Of a stretch of DNA of 64,000 nt, positions 32,476 to 44,067 are shown in pieces. The DNA comes from Arachis hypogaea. Lineage: Eukaryota; Streptophyta; Magnoliopsida; Fabales; Fabaceae. The notes beneath the pieces were generated by a model that was given only the letters and a program-made list of their open reading frames with translations, searched no databases and had not been told where the DNA came from. The stretch lies in the NCBI RefSeq assembly GCF_003086295.3, contig NC_092038.1:101091837-101155836 (forward strand), written 5' to 3'. Position numbers and translations under genes: made by a program. Position 1 is the first letter of the stretch; each line of letters opens with the position of its first letter.

Positions 32476-33598
32476 TTAGTGATGGCGGCTTGTTCTTCCT
32501 CTTGAAGATCCTATGGAGTGCTTGAGCTCCTCAATGTCTCTTCCTTGTCTTTGTTGCTCCTCTCTCATGATTCTTTGGTCTTCTCTAATCATGGAGGATG
32601 ATGGAGTGTTCTTGGTGCTCCACCCTTAGTTGTCCCATGTTGGAACTCAATTCTCCTAGGGAGGTGTTTAGTTGCTCCCAATAGTTTTGTGGAGGAAAGT
32701 GCATCCCTTGAGGAATCTCAGGGATCTCATGATGATTGGGGTCTCTTGTGTGCTCCATCCTCTTCTTAGTGATGGGCTTGTCCTCATCAATAGGGATGTC
32801 TCCCTCTATGTCAACTCCAACTGAATAACAGAGGTGACAAATGAGATGAGGAAAGGCTAACCTTGCCAAGGTAGAGGACTTGTCCACCACCTTATAGAGT
32901 TCTTGAGCTATAACCTCATGAACTTCTATTTCTTCTCCAATCATGATGCTATGAATCATGATAGCCCGGTCTATGGTAACTTCGGACCGGTTGCTAGTGG
33001 GAATGATTGAGCGTTGAATAAACTCCAACCATCCTCTAGCCACAGGCTTGAGGTCATGCCTTCTCAATTGAACCGGCTTTCCTCTTGAATCTCTCTTCCA
33101 TTGGGCGCCCTCTTCACATATGACTGTGAGGACTTGGTCCAACCTTTGATCAAAGTTGACCCTTCTAGTGTAAGGATGTTCATTTCCTTGCATCATGGGC
33201 AAGTTGAATGCCAACCTTACATTTTCCGGACTAAAATCCAAGTATTTCCCCAGAACCATAGTAAGCCAATTCTTTGGATCCGGGTTCACACTTTGGTCAT
33301 GGTTCTTGGTGATCCATGCATTGGCATAGAACTCTTGATCCATTAAGATTCCGACTTGTTGAATGGGGTTGGTAAGAACTTCCCAACCTCTTCTTCGGAT
33401 CTCATGTCGGATCTCCGGATATTCATTCTTTTTGAGTGAAAAAGGGACCTCGGGGATCAGCTTCTTCAAGGCCACAACTTCATAGAAGTGGTCTTGACGC
33501 ACCCTTGAGATGAATCTCTCCATCTCCCATGACTCGGAGGTAGAAGCTTTTGCCTTCCCTTTCCTCTTTCTAGAGGTTTCTCCGGCCTTGGATGCCAT
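32476..33598 (-). pseudogene. ORF2 of element B, 1-base deletion near the C-terminus
   Basis: It is open from ATG at 33598 for 337 codons, then one missing A (CATGATTAG against CATGAAATTAG in A) gives a stop at 32585-32587. The remaining coiled-coil tail is readable out of frame to the usual TAA at 32476-32478. The conserved core is intact, so only the last part of the coiled coil and the basic tail are lost. Apart from K this is the best-preserved copy. Confidence 0.88.
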
Positions 33599-33652
33599 AA
33601 ATGGTTATGGAAAAACAAAAAGCAATGCTTTTACCACACCAAACTTAAAAGG

Positions 33653-33672
33653 TTTGCTCGTCCTCGAGCAAA
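33653..33672 (-). other. AGGA-loop hairpin before ORF2 of B
   Basis: The minus strand reads TTTGCTCGAGGACGAGCAAA, then CCTTTTAAGTTTGGTGTGG; it starts 55 bp upstream of the ATG. Confidence 0.85.
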
Positions 33673-33790
33673 AGAAGAAAGAAGAGAGTAGAAGAAGAAG
33701 AAAATAGAGGAGAAGGGAATGGCTTTGTGTCTGGCCAAAAGGGGGAGAAGTAGTGTTTAGGTTGTGTGAAAATGAAGGAGTGAAGATGGG

Positions 33791-33798
33791 TTTATATA
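33791..33798 (-). promoter_or_regulatory. Internal TATA box upstream of ORF2 of B
   Basis: The minus strand reads TATATAAA (plus TTTATATA) in CTCCTATATAAACCC, 193 bp upstream of the ATG. Confidence 0.65.
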
Positions 33799-34097
33799 GG
33801 AGAGGGGGAAGGGTGGTGTTTGGCTATGTGAGGGTGGGTTTGGGTGGGAAAGTGGTTTGAATTTGAATGGTGAGGTAGGTGGGGTTTTATGAAGGATGGA
33901 TGTGAGTGGTGAAGAGAAAGATGGGATTTGATAGGTGAAGGGTTTTTGGGGAAGAGGTGTTGAGGTGATTGGTGAATGGGTGAAGAAGAGAGAGAGTAGT
34001 AGGGTGGGTGGGGATCCTGTGGGGTCCACAGATCCTGAGGTGTCAAGGAAAAGTCATCCCTGCACCAAATGGCAAGCAAAATTGCGTTTTTAGCCAA

Positions 34098-34272
34098 TTC
34101 TGGCGTTAAACGCCGGGCTGGTGCCCATTTCTGGCGTTTAACGCCAGTTTCTTGCCCTTTTCTGGCATTTAACGCCAGTCTGGTTCCCCTTTCTGGCGTT
34201 AAACGCCCAGAATGGTGCCAGACTGGGCGTTAAACGCCCAACAGCTAGCCTTACTGGCGTTTAAACGCCAGT
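34098..34272 (-). repeat. 31-bp palindrome array between protease and ORF2 of B
   Basis: Six GGCGTTAAACGCC-type units have the same order and flanking words (GGGGCACCAGACTGG and the like) as in A. One unit is mutated to GGCATTTAACGCC. Confidence 0.9.
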
Positions 34273-34475
34273 ACGATCTCCTCCAGGGTGTGCTGTTTTT
34301 CCTTCTGCTTTTTATTCTGTTTTTGCTTTTTTCATTGATTTTGTGACTTCTCATGATCATCAACCTACAAAAGACATAAAATAACAACAGAGAATTGATA
34401 AAATATAACATTGGGTTGCCTCCCAACAAGCGCTTCTTTAATGTCAGTAGCTTGACAGTGGGCTCTCATGGAGCC

Positions 34476-36815
34476 TCAGAAATGCTCAGAGCAATGTTGG
34501 AACCTCCCAACACCAAACTTAGAGTTTGAATGTGGGGGTTCAACACCAAACTTAGAAGTTGGTTGTGGCCTCCCAACACCAAACTTAGAGTTTGACTGTG
34601 GGGGCTCTGTTTGGCTCTGTTTTGAGAGAAGCTCTTCATGCATCTTCTCCATGATGACAGAGGGATATCCTTGAGCCTTAAACACAAGGGATTCTTCATT
34701 CACTTGAATGATCAATTCTCCTCTATCAACATCAATCACAGCCTTTGCTGTGGCTAGGAAGGGTCTGCCAAGGATGATGGATTCATCCATGCACTTCCCA
34801 GTCTCTAGGATTATGAAATCAGTAGGGATGTAATGGTCTTCAACCTTTACCAGAACATCCTCTACAAGTCCATAAGCTTGTTTTCTTGAGTTGTCTGCCA
34901 TCTCTAGTGAGATTTTTGCACCTTGCACCTCAAAGATCTCTAGCTTCTCCATTACAGAGAGAGGCATGAGGTTTACACTTGACCCTAAGTCACACAAGGC
35001 CTTCTTGAAGGTCATGGTGCCTATGGTACAAGGTATTGAGAACTTCCCAGGATCTTGTCTCTTTTGAGGTAATTTCTGCCTAGACAAGTCATCCAGTTCT
35101 TTGGTGAGCAAAGGGGGTTCATCCTCCCAAGTCTCATTTCCAAATAACTTGTCATTTAGCTTCATGATTGCTCCAAGGTATTTAGCAACTTGCTCTTCAG
35201 TGACATACTCATCCTCTTCAGAGGAAGAATACTCATAAGAGCTCATGAATGGCAGAAGTAAGTCCAATGGAATCTCTATGGTCTCATTTTGAGCCTCAGA
35301 TTCCCATGGTTCCTCATTGGGGAACTCATTGGAGGCCAGTGGACGTCCATTGAGGTCTTCCTCAGTGGCGTTCACTGCCTCTCCTTCCTCCCAGAATTCG
35401 GCCATGTTGATGGCTTTGCACTCTCCTTTTGGATTTTCTTCTGTATTGCTTAGAAGAGTACTAGGAGGGAGTTCAGTAATTTTCTTGCTCAGCTGACCCA
35501 CTTGTGCCTCCAAATTTCTAATGGAGGACCTTGTTTCAGTCATGAAACTTTGAGTGGTTTTGATTAGATCAGAGACCATGGTTGCTAAGTCAGAGTTGTT
35601 CTGCTTAGAACTCTCTATCTGTTGATGAGAAGATGATGGAAAAGGCTTGCTATTGCTAAACCTGTTTCTTCCACCATTATTGTTGTTGAAACCTTGTTGA
35701 GGTCTCTGTTGATCCTTCCATGAGAGATTTGGATGATTTCTCCATGAAGGATTATAGGTGTTTCCATAGGGTTCTCCCATGTAATTCACCTCTTCCATTG
35801 AAGGGTTCTCAGGATCATAAGCTTCTTCCTCAGATGAAGCTTCCTTAGTACTGCTTGGTGCATTTTGCATCCCAGACAGACTTTGAGAAATCAAATTGAC
35901 TTGCTGAGTCAATATTTTATTCTGAGCTAATATGGCATTCAAAGTGTCAATCTCAAGAACTCCTTTCTTCTGACTAGTCCCATTGTTCATAGGATTCCTT
36001 TCAGAAGTGTACATGAATTGGTTATTTGCAACCATTTCGATCAGTTCTTGAGCTTCAGTAGGCATCTTCTTCAGATGAAGAGATCCTCTAGCAGAGCTAT
36101 CCAAAGACATCTTGGACAGTTCAGAGAGACCATCATAGAAAATACCTATGATGCTCCATTCAGAAAGCATGTCAGTGGGACACTTTCTGATTAACTATTT
36201 GTATCTTTCCCAAGCTTCATAGAGGGATTCTCCTTCTTTCTGTCTGAAGGTTTGGACTTCCACTCTAAGCTTACTCAATTTTTGAGGTGGAAAGAACTTT
36301 GCCAAGAAGGCATTGACTAGCTTTTCCCAAGAGTCCATGCTTTCTTTAGGTTGTGAGTCCAACCATGTCCTAGCTCTGTCTCTTACAGCAAAAGGGAATA
36401 GCATAAGTCTGTAGACCTCAGGGTCAACCCCATTAGTCTTGACAGTGTCACAAATTTGTAAGAATTCAGCTAAAAACTGATGAGGATCTTCCAATGGAAG
36501 TCCATGGAACTTGCAATTCTGTTGCATTAGAGAAACTAATTGAGGCTTAAGCTCAAAATTGTTTGCTCCAATGGCAGGGATAGAGATGCTTCTCCCATAG
36601 AAGTCGGGAGTAGGTGCAGTAAAGTCACCCAGCACCTTCCTTGCATTGTTGGCATTGTTGTTGTTTTCGGCTGCCATGAGTTCTTCTTCTTTGAAGTATT
36701 CGGTTAGGTCCTCTACAGAGAGTTGTGCCTTAGCTTCTCTTAGCTTTCGCTTCAAGGTCCTTTCAGGTTCAGGATCAGCCTCAACAAGAATGCTTTTGTC
36801 TTTGCTCCTGCTCAT
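34476..36815 (-). pseudogene. gag-pro of element B, single premature stop
   Basis: It is a 779-residue frame from MSRSKDKSILVEADPEPER at 36815 to 34476, interrupted only by TAG at 36195-36197 (KQLIRK in A and K, with CAA as TAG). The Retrotrans_gag core, acidic segment, retropepsin D-L-G-S-S and three NSKFGV-type repeats (one is TSKFGV) are present. It is one base change from open. Confidence 0.92.
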
Positions 36816-38426
36816 AAGAAAGAGAAGAAAACAAGAAAATATGGAATCCTCTATGTCACAGTATAGAGATTCCTTGAGGTGTCAGAGGAAAAGAAAAGTA
36901 GAAGGCAGAAGTAGAAAATTCAAACTTATCAAAGAAGATGGAGTTCGAATTTTGCATCAAGGAATAGTGTTAGTCCATAAATAGAAGGATGTGAGAAGAA
37001 GGGAAGTAATTTTCGAAAATTAAGTAAGAAATTTTGAAAACATTTTGAAAAACACTAATTAATTTTCGAAAACCAAGAGTGGGAAAGAGATCAAGTGATT
37101 TTTGAAAAAGATTTTGAAATTAGAAATTAAAAAGATTTGATTGAAAACTATTTTGAAAAAGATGTGGTTAAGAAGATATGATTGGTTTTTAAAAAGATGT
37201 GATTGAGAAGATATGATTTGAAAAACATTTTAAAAAGATTTGATTTTGAAAATTAATGACTTGGCTATCAAGAAAAGATATGATTCAAACATTAAACCTT
37301 TCTCAACAGAAAAGGCAACATACTTGAAATGTTGAATCAAATCATTAATTGATAGCAAGTATCTTTGAAAAAGGAAAGAAATTGATTTTGAAAGCATATG
37401 ATTGAAAAGATATGATTTGAAAAAGATTTGATTTTGAAAAACTTTGAAAACCTGAAAAAAAATTTGATTTGAAAACAGAATCTTCCCTCTTGTGCCATCC
37501 TGGCGTTAAATGCCCAGAATGGTGCACATTCTGGCGTTTAACGCCAAAAAATCTACCCTTTTGGGCGTTAAACGCCCAGCCAGGTACCCTGGCTGGCGTT
37601 TAAACGCCAGTCTGTCTTCCTTACTGGGCGTTTTGAACGCCCAGCTTTTTCTGTGCAATTCATCTGCAGAATGTTCTGAATCTTCAATTCTCTGTATTAT
37701 TGACTTGAAAAGACACAAATTAAAAATATTCTTGGATTTTTAATAATAAGGAATAATCAAAATGCAACTAAAATCAAAAGAACAATGCATGCAAGACACT
37801 AAACTTAGCAGTTTGTATGCTACTGACACTAATGAGAATGCATATGAGACACATAAACACTCAAGTCAAGAGAATTCAAAGATCAGAGTAAGAAATCATC
37901 AAGAATAACTTGAAGATCCTTAAGACACATGAATGAATGCATGCAATTGACACCAAACTTAAAATGAAACACTAGACTCAAACAAAAAATATTTTTGGAT
38001 TTTATGATTTTGTAATTGTTTTTTTTTTTGTGTTTTTCCAAAATTAAGTGGAAAAAGGTATCAAAATTCTTAATGAGAATTCCAGGAATCATGTAATGTT
38101 TAGTCTAAGACTCCGGTCCAGGAATTAGACATGGCTTCACAGCCAGCCAAGCTTTCAGAGAAAGCTTCGGTCCAAAACACTAGACATGGCCAATGGCCAG
38201 CCAAGCCTTAGCAGATCACTGCTCCAATAGCAAGATTGATAGAAATCAACAAGCTCTTGTGATGATAAGTTGAAACCTCGGTCCAATGAAATTAGACATG
38301 GCTTCACAGCCAGCCAGACTTCAACAAATCATCATGAAACACTAGAATTCATCTTCAAGAATTCTGAAAAAAAAAATACCTAATCTAAGCAACAAGATGA
38401 ACCGTCAGTTGTCCATACTCGAACAA
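36816..38426 (-). other. Leader of element B with palindrome array
   Basis: It is AT-rich, TTTTCAAATC-type next to gag (36980-37480). A five-unit palindrome array lies at about 37498-37645. (A/C)TAAACTTAG and ACCAAACTTAA words lie at about 37797 and 37953. Three repeats of GGCTGGC...GCCATGTCTAAT...GGACCG lie at about 38100-38330, as in K and unlike A and E. Confidence 0.82.
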
Positions 38427-38444
38427 TCCCCGGCAACGGCGCCA
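38427..38444 (-). other. Primer-binding site of element B (single)
   Basis: The minus strand reads TGGCGCCGTTGCCGGGGA, six bases inside the 5' LTR. Unlike A and K there is no second copy. Confidence 0.9.
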
Positions 38445-38450
38445 AAAACT

Positions 38451-40176
38451 TGGTGCACGAAATTATGATCAATACCTTTCACAACACAAATAATCCCCGG
38501 TAATGAATCCAAAAACTTGGTGTTCAATACCATGGCATAAACACAACTTCGCACAACTAACCAGCAAGTGTACTGGGTCGTCCAAGTAATAAACCTTACG
38601 CGAGTAAGAGTCGATCCCACAGAGATTGTTGGTATGAAGCAAGCTATGGTCACCTTGTAAATCTCAGTCAGGCAAACTCAAATGGATATGGGTGATATAC
38701 GTATAAAATATAAAGATAAGGATAGAGATACTTATGTAATTCATTGGTAGGAATTTCAGATAAGCGTATGAAGATGCTATCCCTTCCGTCTCTCTGCTTT
38801 CCTACTGTCTTCATCCAATCCTTCTTACTCCTTTCCATGGCAAGCTTAAGCAAGGGTTTCACCGTTGTCAGTGGCTACCTCCCATCCTCTCAGTGGAAAT
38901 GTTCAACGCACCCTGTCACGGCACGGCTATCCATCTGTCGGTTCTCGATCAGGCCGGAATAGAATCCAGTGATTCTTTTGCGTCTGTCACTAACGCCCCG
39001 CCCTCAGGAGTTTGAAGCACGTCACAGTCATTCAATCATTGAATCCTACTCAGAATACCACAGACAAGGTTAGACCTTCCAGATTCTCTTGAATGCCGCC
39101 ATCAGTTCTAGCCTATACCACGAAGACTCTGATCTCACTGAATGGCTGGCTCGTTTGTCAGGCGAGAACTCGGTTGTCAGGCGATCAACCATGCATCGTG
39201 TATCAGGAATCCAAGAGATATTCACCCAATCGAAGGTAGAACGGAGGTGGTTGTCAGTCACACGTTCATAGGTGAGAATGATGATGAGTGTCACGAATCA
39301 TCACATTCATCAAGTTGAAGAACAAGTGATATCTTAGAACAAGAACAAGCGGAATTGAATAGAAGAACAATAGTAATTGCATTAATACTCGAGGTACAGC
39401 AGAGCTCCACACCTTAATCTATGGTGTGTAGAAACTCCACCGTTGAAAATACATAAGAACAAGGTCTAGGCATGGCCGAATGGCCAGCCTCCCAATGAGG
39501 GTTCAATCATCAAAACATGATCAAAAGATCCAAAGATTGAAAGATCTCCCTAATACAATAGTAAAAGGTCCTACTTATAGAAAACTAGTAGCCTAGGGTG
39601 TACAGAGATGAGTAAATGACATAAAAATCCACTTCCGGGCCCACTTGGTGTGTGCTTGGGCTGAGCATTGAAGCATTTTCGTGTAGAGACTCTTCTTGGA
39701 GTTAAACGCCAGCTTTTGTGCCAGTTTGGGCGTTTAACTCCCATTTTGGTGCCAGTTCGGGCGTTTAACGCTGGAAATTCTGAGGGTGACTTTGAACGCC
39801 AGTTTGGGCCATCAAATCTTGGGCAAAGTATGTACTATCATATATTGCTGGAAAGCCCAGGATGTCTACTTTCCAACTCCGTTGAGAGCGCGCCAATTGG
39901 GCTTCTGTAGCTCCAGAAAATCCACTTCGAGTGCAGGGAGGTCAGAATTCAACAGCATCTGCAGTCCTTTTTAGTCTCTGAATCAGATTTTTGCTCAGGT
40001 CCCTCAATTTCAGCCAGAAAATACCTGAAATCACAGAAAAATACAGAAACTCATAGTAAAGTCTAGAAAAGTGAATTTTAACTAAAAACTAATAAAAATA
40101 TACTAAAAACTAACTAGATCATACTAAAAACATACTAAAAACAATGCCAAAAAGCGTATAAATTATCTGCTCATCA
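38451..40176 (-). repeat. 5' LTR of element B
   Basis: 1726 bp, minus strand from TGATGAGC at 40176 to CGTGCACCA at 38451. It is nearly identical to the rejoined 3' LTR (1727 bp). Confidence 0.93.
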
Positions 40177-40927
40177 GATACTAAGACAGTGCTGAAATTT
40201 CTCTAGAAACATATCTTCAGTAGATTTGGTGTCCCTAGAGTACTAATCAGTGATGGGGGCGCTCATTTCTACAATGGTTCGATATGGAGTCAGCCACAGA
40301 ATGGCAACTCCATATCATCCACAGACAAATGGGCAAGCTGAAGTCTCTAATAGAGAACTTAAAAGAATCCTAGAACGGACTGTGATTAATCGTAGAAAGG
40401 ATTGGGCAAGAAGCTTGGATGATGCTCTGTGGGCATACAGAACAGCATTCAAGACTCCTATTGGGACCTCTCCATACCCGCTTGTGTATGGAAAAGCCTG
40501 TCACTTGCCAGTGGAACTGGAACATAAGGCCTACTGGGCAACCAGATTCCTAAACCTTGATGCTAAGTTAGCTGGAGAAAAATGATTTCTCCAGTTAAAT
40601 GAGTTAGAGGAATTCAGACTCAATGCTTTCGAAAATGCAAAAATTTACAAAAAGAAAGCAAAAAGATGGCATGATAAGAAGTTGTCATCCAGAGTCTTTG
40701 AGCCAGGACAAAAAGTTCTGCTATTTAACTCTAGGCTCAGATTATTCTCCGGGAAATTGAAATCCCGGTAGAGAGGTCCATATGTGATTACAAGTGTGTC
40801 ACCATATGGATACGTAGAGCTTCAGGATAATGATTCTAACAAAAAGTTCATTGTTCATGGACAGAGAGTCAAACATTATCTTGAAAGCAATTTTGAGCAA
40901 GAATGCTCAAAACTGAGACTTGATTAA
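40177..40927 (+). pseudogene. Integrase C-terminal part (Athila type), broken
   Basis: It contains [14 protein letters not shown] (second catalytic Asp), [19 protein letters not shown] (catalytic Glu), the [18 protein letters not shown] segment, and the C-terminal [17 protein letters not shown] and GPY module. There are breaks: TAG at about 40201-40203, a short deletion at about 40265, a TGA at 40583-40585 and a TAG (for W) at about 40769. The final stop is at 40925-40927. The upstream RT is not in the window. Confidence 0.88.
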
Positions 40928-41137
40928 AGCTCAGTAATAGTCCAGCTAAAGACAATAAAGAAGCGCTTGCTGGGAGGCAACCCAGCCATTTTGTTAATTA
41001 ATTGAATTTTACAGGTTCATATTAATTATCTTCAAGGTAAAATAGCAATTGCATGAGTTCACAGAGTTACAGAAGGATTCAGAGGATAAAACAGCAAAAA
41101 GAAGCTCACTAGTGTGAAAAAGCCAGTAAGAGATGTT

Positions 41138-41412
41138 TTGGGCGTTAAATGCCTAAAAGGAGCATCTACTGGGCATTTAACGCTAGTAGAGATAGCCATC
41201 TGGGCGTTAAACGCCAGAAAGAAGCAACTTCTGGGCGTTTAACGCCAGATTTGCAGCATCCTGGGCATTCAGAAAAACGCCCAGTGATAAAGGATTTTCT
41301 GGCATTTTAACGCCAGCCAGATGCTACAGCTGGGCGTTAAACGCCCAAAAGAAGCTACAAATGGGCGTTGAACACCCAAAACATGCAGCATTTGGGCATT
41401 TAACGCCAGGAT
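41138..41412 (+). repeat. Palindrome array of about 31-bp period, element L
   Basis: Nine GGCGTTAAACGCC-like units have GCG or GCA at 41142, 41173, 41204, 41235, 41265, 41302, 41334, 41365 and 41396. Spacings are 31, 31, 31, 30, 37, 32, 31 and 31. The words between units differ from those in A and K, so the spacing is kept while the linkers have changed. Confidence 0.9.
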
Positions 41413-41891
41413 TGTGGGGAGGAGGTAAATTCGTTTTTCACTTCAAATTTTTTCCATTTTTCATGTTTCAATTCATGATTTCTTGCATAAACATGTTACA
41501 AACTCTCATCTTTCAACTTCAATTCCAAAAATTTTTAATCCTAAACTTGTTTCTTAATTCTTCTTCAAAATCTTTTCAAACCTTTTTCAAAACTCAATTA
41601 TCTTTTTAAATTCTTTTCAAATCTTTTTAAATTCTTTTCAAATCTTTTTAAACTCAACATATTTTCTTTTCAAAATTCAGATTTATCTTTTTCAAATATC
41701 TTTCATAAATTTTCAAATTTTAAATTATATCTTTTTCCTATCATACTTATCTTTTACAAATCATATCTTCTATCTTATCTTTTTCAAAATTTTTGAAAAC
41801 CCACCCCTTCCCTTTAAATCCACATTTGGCCTCCCTCCTCTCCTCCACCATTCGAAATTGGCTCTCCTTTTATCCCTCTCCTTTCCTTTCT
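41413..41891 (+). other. AT-rich spacer of element L
   Basis: It is non-coding, with many TTTTCAAATC(T)TTTT repeats, like the sequence that lies upstream of gag in A, B and K. Here it lies directly before ORF2. Confidence 0.7.
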
Positions 41892-41926
41892 TTTGCTTGA
41901 GTACAAGCAAACATCTAAGTTTGGTG
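41892..41926 (+). other. Hairpin (loop AGTA) plus CTAAGTTTGGTGTG before ORF2 of L
   Basis: TTTGCTTGAGTACAAGCAAA has an 8-bp perfect stem with loop AGTA, then CATCTAAGTTTGGTGTG. Relative to A, B and K the seventh stem pair is T-A instead of C-G, a compensating change. Confidence 0.82.
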
Positions 41927-41965
41927 TGTTTATCCGTGATCACTAAACCAATACTCACTAAGATC

Positions 41966-43086
41966 ATGGCTCCTAAGGGAAAAAAAACCACTCCAAGAGG
42001 CATGAAAGAGAATATTCCAAAACCACTTTGGAATCAAGGCTAAAGAACATTCAGACCATTACTACAAAATAATGGGTCTAAGGTCAGTGATCCCAGAAGT
42101 TAAATTCGATCTGAAAGAAGACGAATATCCAGAGATCCAAGAGCAAATTCGAAACAAGAGCTGGGAAATCCTAGCTAATCCTGAAACAAAGGTGGGAAGA
42201 AACATGGTTCAGGACTTCTACTCTAATCTGTGGCAAACAGACAGGCAGAGAATAGGTAGAACCGCCTTCTATGATTATCGGACCTTGGTCAGAGGGAAGA
42301 TCGTTCACCTTCATCCTGACAAAATCAGGGAAATCTTTAAGCTACCTCAGCTGAAAGATGACCCAGACTCCTTTAATAGGAGAATGATGAGAATAAATAA
42401 GGGCTTGGACGAAATTCTAGAGGACTTATGCCTCCTTGGAACCAAGTGGATAACCAGCACCAAGGGTGTCCCAAATCAACTCAAGAGAGAAGATCTCAAA
42501 CCAGTCACCAGAGGCTGGCTGGACTTCATTGGGCATTCTATACTGCCCTAGCAACCGCTCTGAAATCACCATCAAAAGAGCAGTAATGATCCATTGCATT
42601 ATGTTGGGAAAAGAAGTGGAAGTTCATCAGCTGATTTCTTTTGAACTTTACACAATTGCAAACAAGAACTCCAAAGATGCCAAATTGGCTTATCTAAGCT
42701 TAATCTCTATGCTATGTAAAGATGCTGGGGTAAAGATGGGAGTAACTGAGTATATCTCAGTTGAGCGACCAATCATCAAAAAGTCAATGGAAGGACAACA
42801 AGTACAGGATGACCCCATCAAGAGGAAAGCACAGGAGTTCCTCCTGGAAATCCCTGAAATTGAATACTGGGAGTGCCTTGAAGCATCTGTCACCAAATTG
42901 CAAGAAGCTATGGAGCAACTAAAGGAAGAACAGCAAAATCAAAATAGCATGCTTTGCAAACTGCTTAAGGAACAAGAAGAGCAAGGACGTGAACTGAGGG
43001 AACTGAAGCGTCAGAAGCTGTCTCTTGAAGGGCCAAGCACCCCACAGATTAAAGGAGCATCCACCTACCAAAATAAAGGTTGTTGA
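41966..43086 (+). pseudogene. ORF2 of element L, two frameshifts
   Basis: It starts MAPKGKKTTPRGMKENI, a basic start like K's. A shift at about 42030 precedes HYYKIMGLRSVIPEVKFDL, and another near 42540 precedes SNRSEITIKRAVMIHCIMLG. Aligned to K it keeps VIPEV, the KxDEYPEI-type segment, NMVQDFYSNLW, REDLKPVTRGWLDFI and the SNRSEITI motif. It ends in a long coiled coil (LQEAMEQLKEEQQNQNSMLC). Identity to K is low but spread over the whole length, so both derive from one gene carried by autonomous and non-autonomous elements. Confidence 0.85.
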
Positions 43087-44067
43087 GTCCCAATCTTTGC
43101 CTTAACTCTGTGATAATTGTTCTTATTAGGAATTTACCTTAGAAGTTATATATTAGTAGTAGTAATTAGTATATCTATTTTGTTTTTATCTCCAATTAAG
43201 CTATAATTTATTTTTCTCATCATCATCAAACATAAATAAAATAGTAGATTTTTAGAATAAAGAGGCAATATTATTTTTGAGTTTTTAATAAGGAAAATTC
43301 TAATTATTTAGATGTGGTGGCAATATTTTTTGTCTTCTGAATGAATGCCTAAACAGTGCATATTTTTTTATATTGAATTTTATGAATGTTAAAATTGTTG
43401 GCTCTTGAAAGAATGATGAACAAGAGAAATATTATTGTTGATCTGAAAAACCATGAAATTGATTCTTGAAGCAAGAAAAAGTAGTGAAAAAAAAGAAAAA
43501 AAAGAAAAGGAGCAGTAGAAAAAGCCAATAGCCCTTTAAACCAAAAGGCAAGGGTGAAAAGGATCCAAGGCTTTGAGCATCAATGGATAGGAGGGCCCAA
43601 GGAAATAAATCCAGGCCTAAGCGGGTAAATCAAGCTGTCCCTAACCATGTGCTTGTGGAATGTAGGTCCAAGTGAAAAGCTTGAGACTGAGTGGTTAAAG
43701 TCGTGATCCAAGGCAAAAGAGTGTGCGTAAGAACTTTGGACACCTCTAATTGGGGACTTTAGCAAAGCTAAGTCACAATCTGAAAAGGTTCACCCAGTTA
43801 TGTGTCTGTGGAATTTATGTATCCAGTGGTAATACTGGAAAACAAAGAGCTTAGGGCAACAGTCAAGACTCATAAAGTAGCTGTGTTCAAGAATCAACAT
43901 ACTAAACTAGGAGAATCAATAATACTATCTAAATTTTGAGTTCCTATGGATGCCAATCATTCTGAATTTCAAAGGATAAAGTGACATGCCAAAACTGTTC
44001 GGAAGCAAAAAGCTACTAGTCCCGCTCATCGAATTAGAATCTGAGCTTCACTTAAAGTTTGGTGTTG
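43087..44067 (+). other. 3' untranslated region of element L
   Basis: It is non-coding, with blocks shared with A and K despite overall divergence: GATGTGGTGGCAATATTTTT (about 43310), AACAGTGCATA, TTGGCTCTTGAAAGAATGATG, GGACACCTCTAATTGGGGAC (about 43738) and the following approximately 250 bp. It ends CTTAAAGTTTGGTGTTG at the LTR; the upstream hairpin is not recognisable. Confidence 0.8.

Larger units (their letters stand above)
19688..40176 (-). mobile_element. Element B: non-autonomous Athila-like element, minus strand, with A nested in its 3' LTR
   Basis: On the minus strand: 5' LTR 40176-38451, primer site, leader, gag-pro (one stop), palindrome array, internal TATA, ORF2 (one frameshift), 3' untranslated region, and a 3' LTR split into 31552-29958 and 19819-19688 by A. 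Removing A and one copy of GTCGT gives a 1727-bp 3' LTR against 1726 bp for the 5' LTR. Without A the element is about 10.35 kb. The outer flanks (GGGAC and GATAC) do not match. Confidence 0.92.
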
